The notes beneath the pieces are model-generated. The model was not told the DNA's origin and did no database searches. It saw nothing but the letters and a program-made list of their open reading frames with translations. This document shows, in pieces, positions 1 to 6,810 of a DNA stretch of 6,878 nt (positions within the stretch are counted from its first letter, which is position 1; each line of letters opens with the position of its first letter). Position numbers and translations under genes: made by a program. The stretch spans positions 1 through 6,878 of the forward strand of contig JAFGOZ010000334.1 of assembly GCA_016926235.1 (NCBI GenBank), given 5' to 3'. This DNA comes from Bacteroidales bacterium. GTDB taxonomy: Bacteria; Bacteroidota; Bacteroidia; Bacteroidales; UBA10428.

Positions 1-111
1 ACCAAAAATTTATAAGTGCTGTTAACGTATTGGCGTTATATGATTAAATTGTTGAAATGAAACGAATTGTGTAAATTGATTTCTTCTGTGTTCTGCTGTC
101 TGCGGGCATTA

Positions 112-127
112 TATGATAAATGTCATA
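112..127. promoter_or_regulatory. Crp/Fnr-like palindromic operator candidate
   Basis: The sequence TATGA-N6-TCATA is a perfect 5+5 bp dyad with the 6-bp spacing of Crp-family sites (Crp consensus TGTGA-N6-TCACA). Its right edge lies 9 bp before the TTTG element of the promoter candidate, so its centre would be about 50 bp upstream of the predicted start of transcription. Bacteroides species use a Crp-like regulator (Cur/BT4338) for many carbohydrate-uptake loci. Linking that regulator to this dyad is inference, and short AT-rich palindromes arise by chance. Confidence 0.3.
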
Positions 128-136
128 CAGATATTT

Positions 137-166
137 TTTGTTATTAATTTCAAAACGGTATTTTTG
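137..166 (+). promoter_or_regulatory. Bacteroidota-type primary sigma promoter candidate
   Basis: TTTG (137-140) and TATTTTTG (159-166) match the Bacteroidota -33 TTTG and -7 TAnnTTTG elements, with an 18-bp spacer that is within the usual range. Transcription would begin near 170-175, leaving a leader of about 550 nt before susC. Other exact TAnnTTTG matches (413-420, 510-517) lack a TTTG at a suitable distance. A nearer, weaker alternative is TTG 642-644, 19 bp, then TATGTTG 664-670, which lacks one base of the -7 consensus. The match is clear by eye, but AT-rich DNA yields such matches easily. Confidence 0.4.
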
Positions 167-199
167 TACTAAATTGTAGTTTTTTACTCCAAAATTGTA
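161..199 (+). repeat. Imperfect tandem repeat at predicted transcription start
   Basis: Two adjacent units share the pattern T-run, TACT, then AAATTGTA. The exact AAATTGTA octamers lie at 171-178 and 192-199, 21 bp apart, which is two helical turns. The first unit overlaps the -7 element and probable start site of the 137-166 promoter. This could be a pair of operator half-sites or simply low-complexity drift; the sequence does not decide. Confidence 0.3.
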
Positions 200-721
200 T
201 CTGTTTGCAATGTTAAAAAGTTGCTTTTGCTTAGAAGTGTAATTAAAACAATCATTGTTTTACTGTACGAGTAGGATATTAGTTGTTGCATCCGAAAATG
301 TAAATCGAAAAGGAGTGAGGAGTTAGTATATAATTGTGAGCAGAAGGATGGTCTTTTATGATAGAATAGTTATTTCTTTGTTTGGGGTGATTATGGGAGG
401 GTGATGGTGAAATATGTTTGTTTTTATATTGGGTTGTTGTTTATTTAGGGGGTGTTATTAAAATTTGTGCGTTATTTTGATATTGATATGATTTTATTGT
501 AAGTTATTTTAGTTTTGTGTTATTCTTATTTGAAAACATAGTTTTTTATTACTATTCGGAAGTTGGAGATATGATGAAAGTCATTAATATAAAATGTTTG
601 GATATTTTGCAAAAAAAACTGTTAAAAAAACAAAAAACTAATTGAATTGTTTCTTAACTTGTATATGTTGTTTTTTAAAATAAGATTATTGTCCTAATTA
701 TTAATTTTAAACCTTTACTTT

Positions 722-3700
722 ATGAAGAAAGTTCTTCTAGCACTTTCGTTCGTAATGGCTTTTGGGCTGAATACATTAATGGCCCAAACACGAACCATTA
801 CCGGAACAGTCACAGGAAGTGACGACGGAGCTCCCATTCCCGGGGCATCCGTATTTGTGAAAGGCACTACAATAGGTACCGTAACTCAAGTTGACGGTGA
901 TTTTACTCTAAGTGTGCCTCAGGACGCCGAAACCCTTGTAGTATCTTTTGTGGGTATGGTTACTCAGGAGCAAGCAATTGCCGGGCGCAGTGTTATTAAA
1001 GTGGTGTTGGCCAGTGATGCTATTGCAATGGATGAAGTTATTGTAGTAGGTGCAATGGGTATTACCCGTCCTCCAAGATCTTCTGGCTATGGACAATCAG
1101 TTGTAGATCCAGATGATGCTACACAAAAATCTGAGCCGGATTTATTCCGCTCATTAAGTGGTAAAATTGCCGGAGTTCAAGTCAATTCATCCTCATCTAC
1201 GGCTGGTAGTTCTACTAAGGTACTTATAAGGGGTAACTCGTCATTCTTAGGAAATAATGACCCATTGTATGTGGTAGATGGTATTCCATACAGCAATAAT
1301 GAAGTTACAACAGGGGATGTTAGCGCAAGATTAACCAATGCAGGTGCATATGGCTCAGGTCTTTCAACACTTGATCCAAACAGTATTGAGAGTATGCAGG
1401 TGCTAAAAGGTGCTGCTGCTGCTGCGCTTTATGGTAGTAGAGCTGCTAATGGTGTTATATTAATTACCACTAAAGCCGGTACAAAAAGAACACGTCCTTC
1501 TCAAAAGAAGTTTGAGGTGACTTTAAGCTCCTCCTTTACTGTTGAGCAAATTGCATCTTTACCTGATTACCAAAATAAATATGGTCAAGGTTCAAATTTT
1601 ATATATTCAAATGCCAACGGTTCATGGGGACCCGCCTTTGGTTCTGAAGGAATGGAGACCATACCATTATATCCCGATTACAAAGATGCTTTCCCTGATA
1701 TGGATCAAGAAATACCATATCGAGCATATGAGAATAATGTTAAAGATCTATTCAAAACTGGAGGTATATGGGATAACTCAGTCAATCTTATGAGTTATAA
1801 TGATAAAGGTAGCTTTAGTACAACGATTTCAGATCTTCGTCAAGATGGCTATATTCCACATTCAGAATTTAATAGAACGGCATTTAGTGTTGGTGGAAGC
1901 CAGAAGCTTGATAACGGTTTAGTTTTAGGTGGAACAATAGCCTTTACCAGGACAGAACAAGAAGGTCCATTTTTTGGTGCTGGAAACTATGGTGGTTCCA
2001 TAAGTTCTTTTGCACGGACTATGTTGATGCCTCGTAACGTAGATGCTGCAGGTTTACCTTATTCTACACCTGATGGACGATCTGTAATGGCATTTAGTGG
2101 TACTACTGTGGATAATCCTTTGTGGTCGTGGGAAAATAATAAAATTACCACTTTGATGGATCGTACGGTTACTTCTTTAAATGCAAGCTATGACTTTACA
2201 AAGTGGCTATCTGCATCTTATCAATTTGGTTGGAATCAGTATCAAATGGACCGTAAACAAGTAATTAACATTGGGTCAGTAGGTCCCGATGAATTTCCTG
2301 GATTGGGGCAGATCAAAAATGATATTTATACAACTGAGGAAATAGAATCGAATTTCAATATGACTTTTAAACAAAAGTTTATGAGCGATTTCGATGTGAG
2401 AGTAACCTTAGGGCATAATACCAATCAACGTTACACCCATCGTGGGCAACAACAAGGTAACAAAATGATAGCTCCTGGAATCTATAATGTGAATAATACA
2501 GCAGAACAAAAAGCTGAAGAACTTCAGACAAAAAGACGATTGTGGGCTTTGTATGGTGATGCCTTAATAAGCTATAAGAATTTTGCTTTCTTGAACTTTA
2601 CTTTACGTAATGACCACTCTTCTACGTTACCTGTAGATCATCAAAGCTATTATTATCCTGCAGTTACAGGATCATTCGTGTTTACCGATGTCATTGAGAA
2701 TAATCCGGCCATTTTTAATTTTGGTAAAATTCGCGCTGCCTGGGGTAAAGTTGGTAACGATGCATCGCCTTATTATGTTGATGGATCATACATTAAAGAC
2801 GATCCGTTTGATGGCCGTTACATCATGCTTTTACCAACATCTTCATACGATGCCAACTTAAAGCCTGAATTTACTACAGAATTTGAGTTGGGAACCGAGT
2901 TGCAATTTTTTCAAAATCGTATAGGCATAGATTTTACATATTACAACAGATCAACAACCAATCAAATTGCTCCTCTTAGTTTGCCATCTTCAACAGGTTC
3001 AAGAAAATTCTACACTAACTTTGGTGAGTTGAGTAATAAGGGGATTGAATTGGGGGTAACATTAGTTCCTGTAGATTTAGCAAACTCTTTCAAGTGGGAC
3101 ATGTTTACTACATTTACAAAGAATACGAGCAAAGTGGTTTCATTGAAGGACGGAGTGGAGCAAATAACAATAGAAACTGGATCAAGTTCCGAGCCACAAC
3201 CTACACTTAGACCAGGCTACTCCTATGGGTATTTACGTGGTACAGTGATTGAAAGAGATGATGAAGGTAATCCTCTTGTTAATCCAAGTACAGGTGCCTA
3301 TATGGAAGCCACTGAATTAGGAGATTTGGGTAGTCCTTATCCTGATTTTCAAATGGCTATGAATCATACATTTTCTTATAAAGGAATTTCGTTGGGTGTA
3401 ATGTTTGATGCCAGAGTGGGCGGAGTATTGATATCGGGTTCAGCGTCTGACTTATTGGGACGTGGAGTTACCCAAGATACAGAAGATCGTCTAGGTGGTC
3501 GTATTCTTCCAGGAGTTTATGCAGACCCAGACACGAAAGAACTTATACTTGATGGAGATGGGAATAAAATTCATAACACTATACAGTTAACTGAAAATGA
3601 TTTATGGTTTTCAGGAGGTGCTAGTCCAACATTAGCCATGAATAGTGTACAAGAGTTTCAAACATTTGATGCTACAGTATTTCGTTTGAGCGAAGTCTCA

Positions 3701-3925
3701 TTAGGTTATGATCTTCCAAAACAGTGGTTGGATAGAACATTTATTGGTTCAGCAAATATTTCCTTAATTGCGCGGAATCTTTGGTTCTATGCACCTGGAT
3801 TTCCAAAACACTCAAATTATGATCCAGGATCCAACTCTTTTGGTAGTGGTAACATACAAGGAATCGAACGTGAAACGGCACCTTCAATAAGAAGAGTTGG
3901 AATAAGTGCTAGATTCTCATTTTAA
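722..3925 (+). CDS. SusC/RagA family TonB-linked outer-membrane transporter
   Basis: This 1067-residue protein is the outer-membrane barrel of a SusCD uptake complex. It imports a ligand delivered by its SusD partner, using energy from TonB-ExbBD. A signal peptide spans about residues 1-21 (likely cut A21|Q22). A carboxypeptidase-regulatory-like beta domain follows at about 25-98 (TGTV, PGASVFVKGT, DGDFTLSV). The TonB box region is MDEVIVVG (103-110). The plug spans about 113-253 and carries the family signatures SSTAGSSTKVLIRG (158-171), PLYVVDGIPY (181-190), SIESMQVLKG (221-230) and ALYGSRAANGVILITTKAG. The rest is a beta-barrel ending in RFSF, with the terminal Phe expected for Bam-dependent insertion. 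Length is normal for the family. There is no extra N-terminal STN signalling domain and no sigma/anti-sigma pair beside it, so sigma-factor transenvelope control is unlikely. The start is the only one that gives a canonical signal peptide; no Shine-Dalgarno precedes it, as usual in the phylum. It is followed directly by susD. The substrate is unknown. Confidence 0.97.
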   Translation: MKKVLLALSFVMAFGLNTLMAQTRTITGTVTGSDDGAPIPGASVFVKGTTIGTVTQVDGDFTLSVPQDAETLVVSFVGMVTQEQAIAGRSVIKVVLASDAIAMDEVIVVGAMGITRPPRSSGYGQSVVDPDDATQKSEPDLFRSLSGKIAGVQVNSSSSTAGSSTKVLIRGNSSFLGNNDPLYVVDGIPYSNNEVTTGDVSARLTNAGAYGSGLSTLDPNSIESMQVLKGAAAAALYGSRAANGVILITTKAGTKRTRPSQKKFEVTLSSSFTVEQIASLPDYQNKYGQGSNFIYSNANGSWGPAFGSEGMETIPLYPDYKDAFPDMDQEIPYRAYENNVKDLFKTGGIWDNSVNLMSYNDKGSFSTTISDLRQDGYIPHSEFNRTAFSVGGSQKLDNGLVLGGTIAFTRTEQEGPFFGAGNYGGSISSFARTMLMPRNVDAAGLPYSTPDGRSVMAFSGTTVDNPLWSWENNKITTLMDRTVTSLNASYDFTKWLSASYQFGWNQYQMDRKQVINIGSVGPDEFPGLGQIKNDIYTTEEIESNFNMTFKQKFMSDFDVRVTLGHNTNQRYTHRGQQQGNKMIAPGIYNVNNTAEQKAEELQTKRRLWALYGDALISYKNFAFLNFTLRNDHSSTLPVDHQSYYYPAVTGSFVFTDVIENNPAIFNFGKIRAAWGKVGNDASPYYVDGSYIKDDPFDGRYIMLLPTSSYDANLKPEFTTEFELGTELQFFQNRIGIDFTYYNRSTTNQIAPLSLPSSTGSRKFYTNFGELSNKGIELGVTLVPVDLANSFKWDMFTTFTKNTSKVVSLKDGVEQITIETGSSSEPQPTLRPGYSYGYLRGTVIERDDEGNPLVNPSTGAYMEATELGDLGSPYPDFQMAMNHTFSYKGISLGVMFDARVGGVLISGSASDLLGRGVTQDTEDRLGGRILPGVYADPDTKELILDGDGNKIHNTIQLTENDLWFSGGASPTLAMNSVQEFQTFDATVFRLSEVSLGYDLPKQWLDRTFIGSANISLIARNLWFYAPGFPKHSNYDPGSNSFGSGNIQGIERETAPSIRRVGISARFSF

Positions 3926-3928
3926 TGT

Positions 3929-3964
3929 TGAAAAATATAATACTAATAGGTATGAAAAATATAA
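3929..3964 (+). repeat. 12-bp direct repeat spanning the susD start region
   Basis: TGAAAAATATAA occurs at 3929-3940 and again at 3953-3964, exactly 24 bp (eight codons) apart and in the same frame. Each copy sits just after or on an in-frame ATG (3925 and 3952), so the two possible susD starts lie in near-duplicate contexts. This looks like a short duplication that created a second start, although A/T-rich bias at start regions could also produce it. Confidence 0.55.
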
Positions 3965-5613
3965 AGAATAATATTTGGGTTTTGCTTGTTGTCCTATTTT
4001 TAGGAAGTTGCACAAGTGAGTACTTAGATATAAATGACGATCCCAACAACCCTACTGAAGCAGTGATGGATCAGCTTCTTTCAGGTGGCGAGTATTATAT
4101 GACTCAAGGTTTGGGTCAAGGCAATTTTATTGGTAATAGTTTATCGTCATACGTACATCAATTGGTGTCGCGTGAAGTTCAGAACTATGGTATGACTGCT
4201 GGAGCAAATGGTACGTTTAATACTTGGAATTATCTTTATACTTATGCTTTACCTGCTTACGATGCAATAATTGAAGCTGGGGAGAAGGATGGGAATTTAA
4301 TATATGTTGGAGTGGCAAAAACACTTAGGGCATATACCTTTTCGATGATGGTAGATTTATGGGGAGATATTCCATACTCTGAATTTAACATTCCAGGAAT
4401 TAATGCCCCAAAACCAGATAATAGCAAGGATATTTACAACTCTTTGCTTGCTCTTTTGGAGGAGGCACAAGCTGATCTGGTAAATGAAGATGCAGTGAAT
4501 AATTTGAAACCTGGTACTGATGATTTCTTTTATGGAGGTGATGTTGACAAATGGACAAGATTGAATAACACAATACAATTAAAACTGCTTGTTCAATCAC
4601 GCAAAGCTAAGTCTGATATTACGGATTGGCAGGTAAAATTGACAGGCTTAATGACTAAAAATAAATTTATTAAATCAGGTGAAGACTTTCAATTCTGGTT
4701 TAATACTGGAACTTCACCTCAAGATATGCGTCATCCAGCTATTTCTGAATATACAGGACAGCAAACTTATTATATAAGTCCTTATTTCTATGAAACAATG
4801 GCTGGTGATACTTATAATACTGTTGACAATCCGTTTGCCGGTATAGAGGATCCCCGAGTTCCTTATTATTTTGTTAATCAGTTGAAAACTGGAAAAGATT
4901 CTGAAAATTCACATGAATATCGAAACGGTAATTTCATGTCGATATTTTTTGCAACCAACGGTAATAATGCCTCGGGTAGTAATGATAAATCATTGACTAA
5001 GATTGGTATTTATCCGGCTGGAGGAAAATATGACGATGGAAAAGGAGGTGCTGTGACTTTGGCAGCGGTATACGGTGAAGCACCACACAAAATGGTGACA
5101 TTTTTCTCACTCAAATTTATGTTGGCAGAGCTTGTTCTGGAAGCTGAAATAACTGGAGATGCTAGAGCACTTTTTGAAGATGCAGTTTTTGCGTCTCTAA
5201 ATCATGTTAATAGTGTAGCAAAAAAACAAACAGGTGTTCCATTAATTGACGTAACTGATAGTACTTTTGTTGATGATATTCTTGCAAAGTATGATGCTGC
5301 TGATGCTGATGGGAAAATGAGGATTGTAATGACTCAAAAGTGGATTGCTAACTTTTTTAATCCTATTGATATTTACACTGATTATCGTCGTACTGGATAT
5401 CCCCTTCTGTTCGATCCTGCAAAGACTGCAGATCCAGGTAATGGAGTGAATCCAACTGTTGAAGAAAATTCTCCTGCAGAGGTGCCACTTATGAATATTG
5501 CATCTTTCCCTAGATCATTGTATTATCCAACTAATTCAGAAACGGAGTTGAATGCCAATATTAATCAGAAAGTCAATCTCTCTACTCCATTTTTATTTTG
5601 GGATAAAAATTAA
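3952..5613 (+). CDS. SusD/RagB-like nutrient-binding outer-membrane lipoprotein (SusD-like_2 type)
   Basis: This is the surface lipoprotein partner of the upstream SusC; family members form an alpha-helical TPR-based lid that captures ligand over the barrel. From the start at 3952 it is 553 residues. The signal peptide ends in the lipobox LGSC with the acylated Cys at 20, followed by YLDINDDPNNP, typical of SusD-like_2 proteins. Other family marks are DLWGDIPYSE (135-144), GGDVDKW followed by a NNTIQLKLL helix (about 195-213), MTQKWIANFF (460-469), YRRTGYP (478-484) and RSLYYP (521-526) followed by an acidic/Asn-rich segment. An earlier in-frame ATG at 3925 overlaps the susC stop by one base (TAATG) and would add nine residues, giving 562. 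I prefer 3952 because it gives a standard 20-residue lipoprotein signal and a 26-bp gap; translational coupling from 3925 remains possible. The ligand cannot be inferred. Confidence 0.96.
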   Translation: MKNIKNNIWVLLVVLFLGSCTSEYLDINDDPNNPTEAVMDQLLSGGEYYMTQGLGQGNFIGNSLSSYVHQLVSREVQNYGMTAGANGTFNTWNYLYTYALPAYDAIIEAGEKDGNLIYVGVAKTLRAYTFSMMVDLWGDIPYSEFNIPGINAPKPDNSKDIYNSLLALLEEAQADLVNEDAVNNLKPGTDDFFYGGDVDKWTRLNNTIQLKLLVQSRKAKSDITDWQVKLTGLMTKNKFIKSGEDFQFWFNTGTSPQDMRHPAISEYTGQQTYYISPYFYETMAGDTYNTVDNPFAGIEDPRVPYYFVNQLKTGKDSENSHEYRNGNFMSIFFATNGNNASGSNDKSLTKIGIYPAGGKYDDGKGGAVTLAAVYGEAPHKMVTFFSLKFMLAELVLEAEITGDARALFEDAVFASLNHVNSVAKKQTGVPLIDVTDSTFVDDILAKYDAADADGKMRIVMTQKWIANFFNPIDIYTDYRRTGYPLLFDPAKTADPGNGVNPTVEENSPAEVPLMNIASFPRSLYYPTNSETELNANINQKVNLSTPFLFWDKN

Positions 5614-5633
5614 TTTTAAAATAATTTATTGAT

Positions 5634-6584
5634 ATGAAAAAAATAAATTTAGCATTTATCGCATTCACCCTGCTGTTTCTAACAGTAAATTGCGATAAGG
5701 ATTTACCTTATCCAATTGATGAAGTGAAGCGTGGTGTGGTAATAGATATAACCAGAGTTGCTGGTACTGATGGTTTATTGTCGGATGGAATCACAACTGG
5801 CAATTATAAGGTAAATCTTACTATTCCTGAACAACAAGGCGATTATTCGTTTATGAAACATGCTCAGTTACTTGCTGTAATGCAAGGTGTTGATGGGGAG
5901 TTTAAATCACAATTAGTTATCGACAATATCACTGAATTTCCAAAAGAAATTGTAGTTGATATTGCTGATATTTATAGTAAGTTTGGCCTGACGGCACCCT
6001 CTCTTGGAGAAACTGTTTATCTCACAACCAATACGGTACTGCAAGATGGTACCATAATTGCAGGCTGGGATGAGGTTGTAGGATTTAATAATAAGGCTTT
6101 TTCAGGTTGGCAAGTTGATGGAAGAGCATATTCATATAATGTACGTTATGCAGTTGCTTGCTTATTAGATCAAGATCCAGTGTCAGGAACTTTTATTGGT
6201 GCTTTCATCTGTGATGAATCCAGTGGATATGGAGACGATTCATATAGTGTGACATTAACAAATAATCCAAATCCACCAGCAGATGAGTTTATTCCTATTG
6301 GAGTGTCTGCAGATGAGTTATATGGAATAAATATAACTCCAATATCTCCAAACGTTTGGATTCCAGCAATTAAAACAATTACAGTTTGGATTAATGTTGT
6401 TGACCATTCACTATTAGTTCCTGATCAGGATACTGGAGATTTGTATAATGGAGTTAAAATACTGTGGTCAAATATTTCAGATGCGTCAGTTTCAGTCTGT
6501 AATCAAACTATTGAATTTACTTCAAAACCAACTATCCCTGGAATTGGTTCTTATTCAGGTATTAGCTTCAAAATTCATTTATAG
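5634..6584 (+). CDS. SusCD-associated secreted (probable) lipoprotein of unknown function
   Basis: This 316-residue protein lies 20 bp after susD in the same operon. It has a lipoprotein-like signal peptide: MKK, a hydrophobic core at about 5-18, then Cys20 followed by DKDLPYP. The residues before Cys20 are TVN, so the -1 position is Asn instead of the usual Gly/Ala/Ser, and lipidation is likely but not certain. The N-terminal part (about 28-147) has alternating hydrophobic strands suggesting an Ig-like beta-sandwich. A second beta-rich part (about 165-316) begins with YNVRYAVACLL and holds Cys176, Cys193 and Cys289. I see no catalytic motif. By position it resembles SusE/SusF-like or other surface ligand-binding subunits beside SusCD pairs. 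The N-terminal part followed by a conserved-looking Cys-containing junction recalls short uncharacterised lipoproteins found next to SusD-like_2 genes, but I cannot assign a named family. A role as accessory ligand-binding protein is inference. Confidence 0.87.
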   Translation: MKKINLAFIAFTLLFLTVNCDKDLPYPIDEVKRGVVIDITRVAGTDGLLSDGITTGNYKVNLTIPEQQGDYSFMKHAQLLAVMQGVDGEFKSQLVIDNITEFPKEIVVDIADIYSKFGLTAPSLGETVYLTTNTVLQDGTIIAGWDEVVGFNNKAFSGWQVDGRAYSYNVRYAVACLLDQDPVSGTFIGAFICDESSGYGDDSYSVTLTNNPNPPADEFIPIGVSADELYGINITPISPNVWIPAIKTITVWINVVDHSLLVPDQDTGDLYNGVKILWSNISDASVSVCNQTIEFTSKPTIPGIGSYSGISFKIHL

Positions 6585-6612
6585 GTATTTGTTTGTTTTA
6601 TAACTATTAATA

Positions 6613-6655
6613 AAGAATGGATGCCTGCATAGTTAGGCATCCATTCTTGTTTTTT
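6613..6655 (+). terminator. Rho-independent terminator of the susCD operon
   Basis: A perfect 14-bp stem is formed by AAGAATGGATGCCT (6613-6626) and its exact reverse complement (6635-6648), with an 8-nt loop. It is followed by G and six T residues (6650-6655). It begins 28 bp after the stop codon of the third gene, so it ends the three-gene transcript. On the minus strand the tail is only TATTAAT-like, so bidirectional action is less likely. Confidence 0.92.
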
Positions 6656-6668
6656 CTCCTAGCTTTCT

Positions 6669-6687
6669 CTTGTATGTTTAATACAAG
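6669..6687. other. Short perfect hairpin in the convergent intergenic region
   Basis: CTTGTAT (6669-6675) and ATACAAG (6681-6687) form a perfect 7-bp stem with a 5-nt loop. No T-run follows on either strand, so this is not a standard terminator. It may be a chance AT-rich palindrome or an extra 3'-end structure for the incoming minus-strand transcript. Confidence 0.35.
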
Positions 6688-6755
6688 TCATCACTAAACA
6701 GTTCATAGTTATTATTAGTTTTTTCCCATTAATCCACTCGAAAAATATACCCATA

Positions 6756-6791
6756 CCATTGCCGGAATGGTTATTTTCCTTTCCGGCATGG
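6756..6791 (-). terminator. GC-rich hairpin, possible terminator of the minus-strand gene
   Basis: CCA-T-TGCCGGAA (6756-6767) pairs with TTCCGGCATGG (6781-6791): 11 bp with one bulged T and a 13-nt loop. It lies about 20 bp beyond the stop codon of the minus-strand gene that ends at 6811, which fits a terminator. The T-rich run in that direction (complement of AAAAATATA near 6741-6749) begins only about 10 bases past the stem, so the signal is imperfect. A competing smaller hairpin, ACCATT/AATGGT (6755-6771), uses the same left arm. Confidence 0.45.
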
Positions 6792-6810
6792 CAATTCAGG
6801 TATTGGGTCT

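Larger units (their letters stand above)
1..721. other. AT-rich upstream region and presumed long leader, no convincing gene
   Basis: This stretch has stop codons in all frames and no open frame of meaningful length. Only tiny ORFs occur: 18 codons at 348-404 and 24 codons at 571-645. It contains a promoter-like pair at 137-166, a Crp/Fnr-like dyad at 112-127 and an imperfect tandem repeat at 161-199. From about 301 to 600 the + strand is almost free of C (hand count about 10 C against about 73 G) and has several G runs. The last 120 bases are rich in A and T runs, as is common just before Bacteroidota start codons. No tRNA, known riboswitch or sigma/anti-sigma gene was recognised. Any end of an upstream gene would have to lie within the first ~47 bases; frame 3 is open there until a TAA at 45-47, which is too little to call. 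Confidence 0.7.

Noticed and set aside
1..47. Possible C-terminal end of an upstream plus-strand gene (frame 3 open until TAA at 45-47)
   Set aside because: Only 14 codons, no conserved feature, and such an open stretch is expected by chance at a window edge.
36..117. Direct repeat TTATATGAT at 36-44 and 109-117
   Set aside because: Nine AT-rich bases repeated once 73 bp apart is close to chance; the first copy lacks the dyad partner seen in the second.
310..322. Shine-Dalgarno-like AGGAG/GAGGAG stretch
   Set aside because: No usable start codon with an open frame follows at a suitable distance, and Bacteroidota make little use of such sites.
348..404. 18-codon ORF (ATG to TGA) in the leader
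   Set aside because: Too short, the AAGG before it touches the start codon with no spacing, and it runs through the compositionally skewed G-rich stretch; no support beyond an ATG.
622..678. TTAAAAAA/TTTTTTAA dyad before susC as a terminator or attenuator
   Set aside because: The stem would be only A-T pairs with a loop of about 40 nt in A/T-run DNA, so it has no meaningful stability.
1..721. CRISPR, tRNA, phage, IS ends or phase-variation invertible promoter
   Set aside because: No spaced repeats, cloverleaf arms, transposase fragments or long inverted repeats flanking a promoter could be found by eye here or elsewhere in the window.
908..1096. Minus-strand open frame of 62 codons within susC
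   Set aside because: It is antisense to the conserved TonB-box/plug coding region of susC, has low-complexity His/Asn/Thr-rich composition and no recognisable domain; it is a coding shadow.
1412..1426. GCT triplet run, possible contingency repeat
   Set aside because: It encodes the conserved Ala stretch of the SusC plug motif (KGAAAAALYGSR) and has a length typical of the family; a triplet repeat would not cause frame switching.
1542..1793. Plus-strand open frame of 83 codons in another frame within susC
   Set aside because: It lies wholly inside the susC reading frame, is rich in Ile/Lys/Met from AT-rich codons out of frame, and has no family features.
4357..4600. Two overlapping minus-strand open frames within susD
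   Set aside because: Both are antisense to the conserved SusD core around DLWGDIPYSE and GGDVDKW; no start context or domain supports them.
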